Shown: positions 1 to 6,969 of the stretch, in pieces
Numbering within the stretch: position 1 is the stretch's first letter
How the letters are laid out: every line of letters starts with the position of its first letter
Source: a virus
Length of the DNA: 64,000 nt
Strand: one strand, 5' to 3'
IMG/VR virus record: IMGVR_UViG_3300024336_000001
Coordinates: 24,850-88,849 of that record
Made by a program: the position numbers and the translations under genes
Notes under the pieces: model-generated
Seen by the model: the letters and a program-made list of their open reading frames with translations, nothing else
Database searches by the model: none
What the model was told of the DNA's origin: nothing

Positions 1-33
1 TGTCCATTTTAAAATAAGAAGGGAGCTGAAATT

Positions 34-210
34 ATGAGTTTAATAGCGACAATAACAGAAGAAATATTGTCAGATGATACAGACCAATCAAATAGGTTAC
101 AGTCTCTTTATGAGAACGGAACAGAGCAGGACAGGAAGGCTATTGATGAAGCTATGATGTGCGTTTGTGGGTGGACACTAGAGACATTAATTCAAAGGGC
201 AGGTGGGTAG
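34..210 (+). CDS. Small hypothetical phage protein, 58 aa
   Basis: The ATG at 34 follows a GGGAG ribosome site about 8 bases upstream, and the frame closes with TAG at 210, two bases before the next start. The protein is acidic, with a Cys-x-Cys near the C-terminus and no recognisable domain. It is the first of a tightly packed row of tiny rightward genes that fills the left 2.4 kb, typical of accessory early genes in phages. Function unknown. The gene is called from ribosome site, spacing and gene density only. Confidence 0.6.
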   Translation: MSLIATITEEILSDDTDQSNRLQSLYENGTEQDRKAIDEAMMCVCGWTLETLIQRAGG

Positions 211-212
211 TT

Positions 213-452
213 ATGGACAAAGAAAGACTAGAAAGAATCAGAAAAGGGGAATCGATCGCTATTTTTTGGGGTTTTGAAGATATTTTAGGAGAAGCAAAAG
301 AAATGGGCATCAAACTAACAAAGGAACAGGCCAAGGAAATCTTACAGGAAATCGACATGCGACATGATGCAACAATAGGTGTTAATTGGGATGTTTTGAG
401 AGTCTATATTGAGAATTATTCTAGTGAAAGGGGGCTTGAGTCGAATGAATAA
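213..452 (+). CDS. Small hypothetical protein with LT-x2-Q...IG-x2-W module
   Basis: The frame is open from 159, but the ATG at 213, with AGGTGGG just upstream and a two-base gap from the preceding stop, is the better start and gives 79 aa. Residues about 37-70 (LTKEQAKEIL, then a D-A-T-IG-V-N-W-D-V stretch, then an IEN helix) closely resemble the C-terminus of the gene at 672-1100 (LTDKQCSDVL, then D-V-S-IG-I-G-W-D-T-V). The two genes therefore share a small helical module. Function unknown. Confidence 0.7.
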   Translation: MDKERLERIRKGESIAIFWGFEDILGEAKEMGIKLTKEQAKEILQEIDMRHDATIGVNWDVLRVYIENYSSERGLESNE

Positions 453-666
453 ATGTAACGATAAAGTTAGTGGCTTGATTTTTGACGATTGGACACCACA
501 AGAACAGGGGCAAAATTACGATACGGATACGTGGACGCAGGTATGTACCAAATGCGCTAATAAACACAAATTAAAAAACTTAGATGATGCAGGGCAAGGG
601 ATTTGTGGGGTTGAAGGCTGTGAAAACGAGTCAGATTATTATTATGATTTTAATAGAGAGGAGTAA
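445..666 (+). CDS. Small putative zinc-binding protein, 73 aa
   Basis: The ATG at 445 overlaps the end of the preceding gene by eight bases and is preceded by AAAGGGGG, making it preferable to the upstream ATG at 409. A CTKC pair followed about 18 residues later by CGVEGC gives four cysteines spaced like a zinc ribbon. The C-terminus is rich in Asp, Tyr and Glu. Such mini zinc proteins are common in phage early regions; the target cannot be told. Confidence 0.65.
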   Translation: MNKCNDKVSGLIFDDWTPQEQGQNYDTDTWTQVCTKCANKHKLKNLDDAGQGICGVEGCENESDYYYDFNREE

Positions 667-671
667 AGCAA

Positions 672-1100
672 ATGATTGAAGCAACAGTAAGAAAGGATTT
701 AAGAGAGCAAGGCGACCGGCCAGCAACAAACGCCGGAGCTTTGCCGGCAGAGTTAATGAATAGCACCTTTGAGGCAATACAGCCGGACGAATTGGGTGAG
801 TTTGGGGATTTTTATAACATGGCAATTAAAGTAAAGGGCGATACGGATCAAATGTATTTGGTTAATAGCATTGATTTTGATTTTGACCAATCAACAAGAA
901 TCAGAACAAAAGCCTTTGGATTTAATCACGATGATGTACGACAAAAGCACGAAGAAATGAGAGAGGACGACAAAGATTTGCCAGAAACCCTGACAGATAA
1001 GCAGTGTAGCGATGTGCTGGATTATATGCTAAATAAGGGCGATGTGAGCATAGGCATAGGTTGGGATACGGTTGAGTTCGCTATTGAGGAGGTGATTTAA
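672..1100 (+). CDS. Hypothetical phage protein, 142 aa
   Basis: GAGGAG lies upstream of the ATG at 672, and the stop overlaps the next ATG (TTTAATG). The C-terminal 35 residues carry the LT-x2-Q...D-x-SIG-x2-W-D module shared with the 213-452 gene, and the N-terminal 100 residues are a separate acidic region. I recognise no enzyme motif. Position and packing place it in the same small-gene operon. Confidence 0.7.
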   Translation: MIEATVRKDLREQGDRPATNAGALPAELMNSTFEAIQPDELGEFGDFYNMAIKVKGDTDQMYLVNSIDFDFDQSTRIRTKAFGFNHDDVRQKHEEMREDDKDLPETLTDKQCSDVLDYMLNKGDVSIGIGWDTVEFAIEEVI

Positions 1101-1291
1101 TGCAAAAAATGACAGAGAAAACAATCAAGGGCGAGCCAAGATGTAAGCACGTACTAATTGATGGGGCTGGTACTTATTGCGAAAAAAAACCGACACCCGA
1201 ACACAAATGGCATAAATACCATAGAACAGATTGCTATGGGCTAAAGGGTAGCTGTCGGTTTTTAGAAAATTATGAGCAAGGAGAGAATTAA
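1100..1291 (+). CDS. Small Cys/His-rich protein, 63 aa
   Basis: Translation starts at an ATG that overlaps the previous stop by one base, preceded by GGAGG. Four cysteines and several histidines are spread over 63 residues (RCKHV, TYCEKK, HKWHKYHRTDCYG, SCRFL), consistent with a single zinc finger. Highly basic. Possible nucleic-acid binding, but this is inferred only from composition. Confidence 0.6.
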   Translation: MQKMTEKTIKGEPRCKHVLIDGAGTYCEKKPTPEHKWHKYHRTDCYGLKGSCRFLENYEQGEN

Positions 1292-1292
1292 C

Positions 1293-1448
1293 ATGGCAAC
1301 CAAAGAATTAGTTGAAACACCAATTGAGGCATTGGAAGAAATAGTTAGGCTGCGAGAGCGAGGCAACACAAGGGGAATTCTTGATAATGACGAAGGGGTT
1401 AGAACGGTTTGGGACAAATATACCATTGAATCATTTGATAATAATTAG
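1293..1448 (+). CDS. Small hypothetical protein, 51 aa
   Basis: The ATG at 1293 starts one base after the previous stop, with AAGGAGAGAA in front, and the frame ends with TAG at 1448. The product is charged, probably helical, and shows no motif. It is called because of its ribosome site and its snug fit between two other small genes. Confidence 0.55.
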   Translation: MATKELVETPIEALEEIVRLRERGNTRGILDNDEGVRTVWDKYTIESFDNN

Positions 1449-1459
1449 GAGGAAATATT

Positions 1460-1639
1460 ATGTCAGAACAACAAACATTTTCAGTAACTTATGCCGAAAC
1501 AAGATATTACACTAAGCAATTTGAGGCTAAAACAAAAGAAGAGGCTCTTGATAAGGCATCCGAGGATTGGTGCGAAGTTGGCGATTGGAACGATACCCAA
1601 AGCCCCGATGTAGGGATGCATGATGTTGCCCAATTATAA
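1460..1639 (+). CDS. Small DpnD/PcfM-like protein, 59 aa
   Basis: AGGAGG precedes the ATG at 1460 and the frame stops at 1639. The N-terminal pattern (beta strand ending in a YAET-type turn, second strand, then an A-x-T-x-EEAL helix) resembles the DpnD/PcfM-like small phage and plasmid proteins. A similar fold pattern opens the gene at 3778. Family assignment is from pattern memory only, and no biochemical role is established for the family. Confidence 0.55.
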   Translation: MSEQQTFSVTYAETRYYTKQFEAKTKEEALDKASEDWCEVGDWNDTQSPDVGMHDVAQL

Positions 1640-1662
1640 AAATAAAGAAGGGAGCAAAAACA

Positions 1663-2160
1663 GTGAGTAAGCAAAAAGAATTAGCAAATAAATATCATAC
1701 TTGTAAGTGTAATGATAGGTTGATGGCGATTGATTGGGAATCCACAGCGTTGGTTGAAGTAGACTTTGAAAAAGCGAATAACATTAAGCCGTCAGGAAGA
1801 CTTATTTGGTTTGTATCTTCGTGCAGAACTTGTGACGGACGTATTTTGCATGGCTGTTCGTTTTGTGATTATAGGGTTGTTGGGGAAGAATTAATCAACA
1901 AGGCCCTCAAAGAAGCCAAGCGAAAAGTAAATAATTCATATGGCTTAATGGATACATTAAAAAAGTTGTGGCAAAAAAAGAACTTAGAGGTATTATGGGA
2001 AAAATTAGGAGATGTTCCGGTAAATGATGATGGAAAAATTGAAGAATCTTTTTTAGATTTTGAGGTTGGAACAGATAGAGAGGATATTTGGCATTGGTTT
2101 GAAGAACAGAACCCCGATATTTCGGTGGCAAAATTAATGTACAGTGGAAAGGGGCAATAA
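1663..2160 (+). CDS. Hypothetical protein with cysteine pairs, 165 aa
   Basis: The GTG start at 1663 lies seven bases after GGGAGCAAAAA. The N-terminal half contains HTCKCND and, about 45 residues later, SSCRTC...HGCSFCDYR, which could bind one or two zinc ions. The C-terminal half is helical and acidic with several Trp. Ordinary codon use in a strong frame. Function unrecognised. Confidence 0.7.
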   Translation: MSKQKELANKYHTCKCNDRLMAIDWESTALVEVDFEKANNIKPSGRLIWFVSSCRTCDGRILHGCSFCDYRVVGEELINKALKEAKRKVNNSYGLMDTLKKLWQKKNLEVLWEKLGDVPVNDDGKIEESFLDFEVGTDREDIWHWFEEQNPDISVAKLMYSGKGQ

Positions 2161-2163
2161 ACT

Positions 2164-2385
2164 ATGAACAAACTACACATTATATTTTCAGGTGATAGAG
2201 AGTTTAGGGTTTTAAGAACAGTCAGAACAACTCACGAGGAAGCTTGGGAAATAGCAAACAGACTAGCCCAACATCCAAACAAAGATTTTGACCACTACGA
2301 TGTCTTGGGTGGCTATGATACAGAACAGGAAATGGACGAGGATATTAGGCAGCATTACGCACAATCGAAGCTAGGGTATAGATAA
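2164..2385 (+). CDS. Small hypothetical protein, 73 aa
   Basis: The ATG at 2164 follows AAAGGGGC and lies three bases after the previous stop. The short product has a beta-beta-alpha start (LHIIFSGDREFRVLR, then THEEAWEIANRLAQ) and an acidic tail. It is the last gene of the left cluster before a 139-base gap. That gap holds an isolated TATAAT at 2402-2407, for which I see no convincing -35. Confidence 0.6.
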   Translation: MNKLHIIFSGDREFRVLRTVRTTHEEAWEIANRLAQHPNKDFDHYDVLGGYDTEQEMDEDIRQHYAQSKLGYR

Positions 2386-2524
2386 ACAGGAAAAAATGGT
2401 GTATAATGTCTGACCCTATAAGCAGCACAATAGGTAAAAAAGCAGTAAAAATGTAAAAAAATGAAATTTATTGGGTTGTTTATACGATAACTATATATGA
2501 AGTAGATTTTAACGGGGGTGGAGA

Positions 2525-2758
2525 ATGTTAACCGCTTGTAAGGAAGTCATAAATACAATCGAAGCAGCTACAGTTACAAGTTTTCTTGTATTTGGCACTT
2601 CCTATATTTCCGAAACCGATCTTTTACAAGGCATTGAAGGCAAGAGGGACAGAACTATTGTAAAAGAAGCTATCAATGAATTGTTTTTTGTTTTCTATAC
2701 AAAGGTGAAAAAAGAAGCTGTCCGTTACCCTACTAGACCAGAATTTATAGTAAATTAA
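2525..2758 (+). CDS. Hypothetical protein next to repressor, 77 aa
   Basis: GGGGGTGGAGA precedes the ATG at 2525. The protein is predicted to be a mixed helix/strand, with a segment like a winged helix (SETDLLQGIEG...VKEAINELF). Its 3' end overlaps the convergent repressor gene by 14 bases, so transcription of one could interfere with the other. A DNA-binding role is possible but unproven. Confidence 0.6.
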   Translation: MLTACKEVINTIEAATVTSFLVFGTSYISETDLLQGIEGKRDRTIVKEAINELFFVFYTKVKKEAVRYPTRPEFIVN

Positions 2759-3284
2759 ACACCAGGTTTAAAACGCCCTCGATTTTTTCGGGCTTATCTT
2801 TAAGTTTATCAATGATTTTGTACATAGCTACTTTCTCTCGCTCTTCTAGCTGCGTAAGACTTATATTGGCCTGAATTGCAGCAGGCGTAACCAAGTGATC
2901 TCTTAAATCAAGAGTTATAAACCCTTTTAGCTCGTTTTCAAAAAAGCTATCCAAAATTTCATCTTTTGCTGTAGATGTTAAAAAGTGGTATTTCCAGTAA
3001 TTTTTATTTAAGTGCGCAGATATTTCTTCTATGTACTTAAGTAGCCCAGGCTCTTTGTTTCTTTCTTCGAAAGCAGCCAGAGCAAAATCATAGGCTTCTT
3101 CATCTGTTAAATTAAGAAGTTTAGCCAACGTCCGAACTTTATCTACTGGTGGAGCGATATGTTTGCCTGTTTCTATGTTTGAGATATAGCAGCGAGCAGA
3201 AATGTTCCCCAGCCCATCTAGCAAGCTTTGTTGGGTCATTTTCTTTTCTTTTCTATGTTTAGCGAGTAATTCAGCAAAGCTCAT
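2745..3284 (-). CDS. XRE-family repressor (CI-like)
   Basis: A helix-turn-helix of the XRE/Cro type occupies about residues 5-60 (FAELLAKHRKEKKMTQQSL, then SNIETGK, then LAKLLNLTDEEA). A 100-residue helical C-terminal part follows, likely for dimerisation. No LexA-type Ser-Lys protease signature is seen, so RecA-driven self-cleavage is not supported. The promoter side of the gene carries a cluster of five 17-bp operator-like repeats, which suggests self-regulation. Most likely the lysogeny repressor or another switch regulator. Confidence 0.8.
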   Translation of the reverse strand: MSFAELLAKHRKEKKMTQQSLLDGLGNISARCYISNIETGKHIAPPVDKVRTLAKLLNLTDEEAYDFALAAFEERNKEPGLLKYIEEISAHLNKNYWKYHFLTSTAKDEILDSFFENELKGFITLDLRDHLVTPAAIQANISLTQLEEREKVAMYKIIDKLKDKPEKIEGVLNLVFNLL

Positions 3285-3325
3285 TATATTACTAATAATA
3301 ACTATATTTTGATTTCAGCACAAGT

Positions 3326-3494
3326 TATATATACTCAGTATACCCATATCTATATACTAGCGCAGTAGACAAAAGTATACAGCGGCAGTATACTTGAATA
3401 TAGAGCAAGGAAAGAGAACGCCTAATTATGGAGCTAATAAGCAAGGTGATAACGGTTACATATACTAGCTCAGTATATATGACAGCTTAGTAGA
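3326..3494. promoter_or_regulatory. Cluster of five operator-like 17-bp repeats
   Basis: Imperfect copies of TATACTAGCKCAGTATA lie at 3326-3342, 3353-3369, 3376-3392, 3461-3477 and, weakly, 3478-3494. The 3330-3342 part is a perfect palindrome around one base, and 3373-3395 forms AAGTATAC-N7-GTATACTT. The dyad form and position between two leftward XRE genes fit binding by a dimeric HTH protein, most simply the product of 2745-3284. Confidence 0.7.
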
Positions 3495-3514
3495 ACACTG
3501 GGCTAATCTTTATC

Positions 3515-3703
3515 TTATGAAAGGAGGTCGGTAAAAGGAACATTTAGTTTTTCGGCGACACGATCAAGCCAGTTGATACTTGGTACTCTTGCGCCGGATT
3601 CGATTTTTTTATAATAGCTTAAGGAGATGTGGAACTTTTGGGCAAATTCTTCTTGAGTCAAACCTAATTTGAGGCGAACCTCTTTAACTTTTATCTTATA
3701 CAT
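3515..3703 (-). CDS. Small XRE-family regulator (Cro-like), 62 aa
   Basis: The frame is open from 3748, but homology-like content begins at the MYKIKVKE methionine (3703). The protein is almost only a helix-turn-helix: VKEVRLKLGLTQEEFAQKF, then a recognition helix with SYYKKIESG, then WLDRVAEKLNVPF. Such single-domain proteins act as Cro-type repressors or excision/lysis switches. The start has no clear ribosome site, so it may be leaderless or begin upstream. Confidence 0.75.
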   Translation of the reverse strand: MYKIKVKEVRLKLGLTQEEFAQKFHISLSYYKKIESGARVPSINWLDRVAEKLNVPFTDLLS

Positions 3704-3777
3704 AATTAAAGATTGTAGTACGATAATGAGCTTAAGTAAGGGACACAAATAGGGAACTTTTTAAAAGGAGTAATGGG

Positions 3778-4170
3778 ATGAAAAACTACAAAGTAACGAT
3801 TGCTGAACAGCATCATTATAGTATTGCTGTAAAAGCTGCTGGGGAATTTGAGGCCGGAGAAATAGTAGAAAAGAAGTGGGATAACGGCAAGGGGCGTAAT
3901 GCATTTTCTGTAGAGGAAGTTAGTGGTTGTGATGTTGTGAGCACTGAACAGGTGTCAGATAAAAATGAAAAAATAGCGACTGTCCAAGATTTTAAAGATT
4001 ACAACAATAAAATGGAAAGGGCATTGAGAGACGTTTACCTATTTCTAAGGGCTAAAAATAAAGAAAACACATATAAATACCCAGAAGAAAATTTAGGGGA
4101 TATAAACCAACTCTTACAAGAGGTTTCAATTATATTTGAGCGAAAAATTCATCAGGAAGCACCAAGATAA
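3778..4170 (+). CDS. Hypothetical protein with DpnD/PcfM-like N-terminus
   Basis: AAAGGAG precedes the ATG at 3778. The first 45 residues (YKVTIAEQHHYSIAVKAAG, then helix) look like the small DpnD/PcfM-type fold also seen at 1460-1639. The remaining 85 residues are helical and charged. The gene diverges from the Cro-like regulator and so probably belongs to a regulated early transcript. Function unknown. Confidence 0.65.
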   Translation: MKNYKVTIAEQHHYSIAVKAAGEFEAGEIVEKKWDNGKGRNAFSVEEVSGCDVVSTEQVSDKNEKIATVQDFKDYNNKMERALRDVYLFLRAKNKENTYKYPEENLGDINQLLQEVSIIFERKIHQEAPR

Positions 4171-4267
4171 AAATATTATTTGATGTATAATATAAAAAAT
4201 GAGCTTTTAGGGAAATTGCAGAAGATAAACGAGAAATAAAATCACTTTTTTGATATACTAATATAAT

Positions 4268-4283
4268 GTTTGATGCGTCAAAC
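4268..4283. promoter_or_regulatory. Palindromic motif site 1 (TTTGATNNNYCAAA)
   Basis: GTTTGATGCGTCAAAC sits 33 bases before the start of the gene at 4316. The arms GTTTGA/TCAAAC are perfect. The same motif recurs at 11079, 13845 and 17775, always in an intergenic region close to a gene start. A TATAAT (4262-4267, inside ATATAATG) abuts the site, so a bound protein would block that promoter. Confidence 0.65.
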
Positions 4284-4315
4284 AAACAAGGGTAATTTAG
4301 GGCAGTAAGGGACGT

Positions 4316-4825
4316 ATGAAAGAAATAAAAACAGACAACATACAAATTATTCAATATAAGAACGGGAAGCAACATAGTTTAAAAGATGAAATGGTGCGGA
4401 TGTTCCATTTTGAAAAACGAGATTTTAAAAATGCCCTCCGTTATTCCCATGAATACATTGTGGCTTGTCTTGAGATATCAAACAACCCTGAATATGCTGT
4501 AGGTATAAACACCTGGTATTTTCGTGATAATAAGAACGAGCGATTATTTCCAACCTGGAAAAGAGCCTTAATTTCTCAGCCAGTGATACCAGCCTCAATA
4601 ATTCAAAGACGCAGGCTTAACAAATACCTTCAGAACAGAATAAAGGAGCTGAAAGACACCAGTTCTTTAGACACTTTTTATGTCTTTGCTCCTTATAAAA
4701 TTGATATAATGAAAAGAGTCCTTAACACAATTTATTCGGAATATGTTTATTATCGGGATAAAGTGGGTAATACATCTATATTGAGTAGAGATGAGAGGAG
4801 ATATATATGCCACAAAAGAAAATGA
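4316..4825 (+). CDS. Hypothetical protein, 169 aa
   Basis: The ATG at 4316 lies behind AGTAAGGGA and downstream of palindrome site 1. The protein is basic and rich in aromatic residues (HEYIVACLEIS, NTWYFRDN, FYVFAPYKID), with no family I recognise. It overlaps the next small gene by 19 bases, implying co-translation. It is a candidate member of the TTTGATNNNYCAAA regulon. Confidence 0.65.
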   Translation: MKEIKTDNIQIIQYKNGKQHSLKDEMVRMFHFEKRDFKNALRYSHEYIVACLEISNNPEYAVGINTWYFRDNKNERLFPTWKRALISQPVIPASIIQRRRLNKYLQNRIKELKDTSSLDTFYVFAPYKIDIMKRVLNTIYSEYVYYRDKVGNTSILSRDERRYICHKRK

Positions 4826-5049
4826 TAGCAACCCCTTTTGAAAAGCTTGCGGAAAAGTTAAGTCAGCGACTGGGCAAAAAAGTAGATTTAAACAAAGGCT
4901 GGGGAATATTTTTGCCCATAGCACTAAAAGCATCCTTGGGGAATTTACCTAAGAATGTTTTTTATTCAGCTACAGAACAAAAACCGTTTGCAGCTCCATT
5001 GCCTCCGAGATATTTAACCACAGCTTTTTCGACCATTTCCGTAAATTAG
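4807..5049 (+). CDS. Small hypothetical protein, 80 aa
   Basis: GAGAGGAGATATAT precedes the ATG at 4807, inside the end of the previous gene. The product is a short helical N-terminus (FEKLAEKLSQRLGKKVDL) followed by a Pro/Phe-rich tail. The N-terminal amphipathic helix could be an interaction module. No known domain. The 211 bases that follow hold a palindrome and a promoter for the signalling genes. Confidence 0.55.
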   Translation: MPQKKMIATPFEKLAEKLSQRLGKKVDLNKGWGIFLPIALKASLGNLPKNVFYSATEQKPFAAPLPPRYLTTAFSTISVN

Positions 5050-5073
5050 TCAAACCTAAACACGTCTTTAATC

Positions 5074-5087
5074 TTTTGAATTCAAAA
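5074..5087. repeat. Perfect 14-bp palindrome TTTTGAATTCAAAA
   Basis: This perfect dyad lies 33 bases upstream of the -35 element of the predicted synthase promoter. It could be an upstream operator or simply an AT-rich symmetry. No second copy was noticed. Confidence 0.45.
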
Positions 5088-5119
5088 ATTCTTTTAAAAA
5101 TGGTACAGTATAAAGTATA

Positions 5120-5148
5120 TTGACCGTATTGTTTGTATGCTTTATAGG
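5120..5148 (+). promoter_or_regulatory. Predicted sigma70-type promoter of the signalling operon
   Basis: TTGACC (5120-5125), 17 bases, TATAGG (5143-5148) is a good match to a sigma70 promoter. Directly over the expected start of transcription, 5148-5156 reads GATGCGTCA, the exact core of palindrome site 1 but with poorly matching flanks. The first gene downstream is the synthase at 5261. Confidence 0.5.
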
Positions 5149-5260
5149 ATGCGTCACCAGTATGATTTAATAGCAGTTGAATAATGTGGGAGGGGAGCTT
5201 ATATAAGTCAGTAAATACCTTATACCCGAAATAAGGGGTAGCAAAATAGGGAGCCAGAAG

Positions 5261-6967
5261 ATGAATAAATTAAAAAAGAAAACAAAAGAAAAAGAAACGC
5301 TTCTCTCTGCTAATTTTATCACAAAAGATGGTTTAGAACACAAAGAACTAGACCTTCCTGAAAGTCACCCTGGAAAACTATCCCTCGGAAGAAATGTAAC
5401 CGATACAAATATTATCCCGCATGAAGACAGATTAGATCTTGATGGCGAAGATGTTGCTGGTTTATTCCCAGAGGTAAAAAAAGAAGTATTTGAACCAACG
5501 ACCGGTATTCAAGATAAAGATAAAAATTATATTCTTGAAAACGAAATCACAAATCTAGTTGAGGATGTCCAAAAAACAAAAGAAACCCCACAAATTATCA
5601 ATGCTAACGACCTTGTTTTTACTGTTACCAAAAAAGAACCAGGAGATAGGGTTGAGATTATCCAGGATTACCCGGCTAAAGTTTTTCCAGAGCCTAAAAA
5701 TAAAGCTTTTATTGAAAAAATAGACGAAATATGGAGCGAGACATCTTCAGGGATGTCTTTTCATCATCTCTACACAGAAGACTTTGCGCTAGATGGCCGA
5801 GAAATACACATTAAAGGGCAAAAGGTTCTCAATTTTGGGTCTTGTAGTTATTTGGGCTTAGAGCACCACCCAAAGCTAAAAGAAGGAGCGATAGAGGCAA
5901 TACAGAGATACGGCACTCAATACTCTTCGTCCATTACTTATCTGTCATTAGGTTTATATAAAGAACTGAAAGAAAAATACACAAAAATATTTGGAAGTAA
6001 CGTTGTGTTAGCCCCAACGACAACCTTGGCTCATGCATCTAGCATTCCATTGATAGCTGATGAACACGACGTTTTTTTGTTAGACCAACAAGTTCACAAC
6101 TCTGTACAAATGGGCACTCAATTAGCCGCAGCGCAGGGGACACCTTTTTTTATAATGCCTCACAACAATATCGAGGCTCTTGAAGATAAAATCCAGAAAT
6201 TGAAAAATGAACATAGAAAAATTTGGTATTTTCTTGATGGGGTTTACTCAATGTATGGAGATCTAGCCCCTATTGCCGAGCTAGAAAAGTTGCGAGATAA
6301 ATATGACAATTTATATCTTTATATAGATGATGCTCACGGAACAAGCTGGCGAGGAAAAAATGGGAAAGGTCATGCGTTAAGCTGCCTGAAAAGCTTAAGG
6401 AAGACCATAGTCGCTGTTTCTAACAACAAGGCGTTTGCTGGGGCCGGAGGATCCTTGGTTATAGAAGATCCAGAACTTTATAATGTTATAAGCAATTTTG
6501 GTCAGACAATGATTTTTGGGGGACCAATTCAACCGGCCAACTTAGGAGCATGTTTGGCTTCTGCCGATATTCATTTATCAAAAGAAATTTATGTGCTTCA
6601 AGATAAGCTTAGATCAAAGATTGATCTAAGAAATAGATTGTTTGATAAATATGATATTCCGGTTTTTGGAGATCGCCAAACCCCCATATCCTTTATTTGT
6701 GTGGGATCCCCAAAATCCCTTGGGATCCTTTTTCATAAATTGTTTGAAGATGGCATTTACACTAATTGTGCAGTATATCCGGCTGTATCCAAACAAAAAA
6801 GTGGTCTTAGGACAACAATGACTAATCATCTTACAGATGCGGACATTGAAAAATTTGTTGAGCGAGTTGCCTATCATTTGCCCAAAATTCTTCAAGAAGA
6901 AGGGTCCTCGATAGAAAAAATTAAAAAGAGGTTTAAAATAAAAGAGAGAAACCTTGTAAAGGTTTAA
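5261..6967 (+). CDS. Alpha-oxoamine synthase, CqsA/LqsA/BioF/SPT superfamily
   Basis: PLP-dependent fold-type I enzyme that condenses an acyl-CoA with an amino-acid-derived substrate. The catalytic core spans about residues 150-560: FGSCSYLGL opening, His279 in QVHNSV stacking over PLP, DGVYSMYGDLAPI, Asp356 in YIDDAHG, and the Schiff-base Lys390 in NNKAFAGAGG. All key residues are present. It is 568 aa against about 390-420 for the family because of a charged, probably disordered N-terminal extension of about 150 aa. It lies two bases before a membrane histidine kinase, with a receiver protein nearby, which favours an autoinducer synthase of the CqsA/LqsA kind over biotin (BioF), threonine (Kbl) or sphingolipid (SPT) roles, for which no partner genes are seen. 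Superfamily call is firm; the signalling role is inferred. Confidence 0.88.
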   Translation: MNKLKKKTKEKETLLSANFITKDGLEHKELDLPESHPGKLSLGRNVTDTNIIPHEDRLDLDGEDVAGLFPEVKKEVFEPTTGIQDKDKNYILENEITNLVEDVQKTKETPQIINANDLVFTVTKKEPGDRVEIIQDYPAKVFPEPKNKAFIEKIDEIWSETSSGMSFHHLYTEDFALDGREIHIKGQKVLNFGSCSYLGLEHHPKLKEGAIEAIQRYGTQYSSSITYLSLGLYKELKEKYTKIFGSNVVLAPTTTLAHASSIPLIADEHDVFLLDQQVHNSVQMGTQLAAAQGTPFFIMPHNNIEALEDKIQKLKNEHRKIWYFLDGVYSMYGDLAPIAELEKLRDKYDNLYLYIDDAHGTSWRGKNGKGHALSCLKSLRKTIVAVSNNKAFAGAGGSLVIEDPELYNVISNFGQTMIFGGPIQPANLGACLASADIHLSKEIYVLQDKLRSKIDLRNRLFDKYDIPVFGDRQTPISFICVGSPKSLGILFHKLFEDGIYTNCAVYPAVSKQKSGLRTTMTNHLTDADIEKFVERVAYHLPKILQEEGSSIEKIKKRFKIKERNLVKV

Positions 6968-6969
6968 CC

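Noticed and set aside
2745-3284. LexA-like self-cleaving CI repressor
   Set aside because: No Ala-Gly cleavage site with Ser/Lys dyad is seen in the C-terminal half; the helical tail does not look like a peptidase S24 domain.
5261-6967. Call of the synthase as a serine palmitoyltransferase for sphingolipids or as a biotin enzyme
   Set aside because: No ketoreductase, acyl-carrier or biotin genes are nearby, while a sensor kinase is directly coupled; kept only as an alternative until phylogeny is done.
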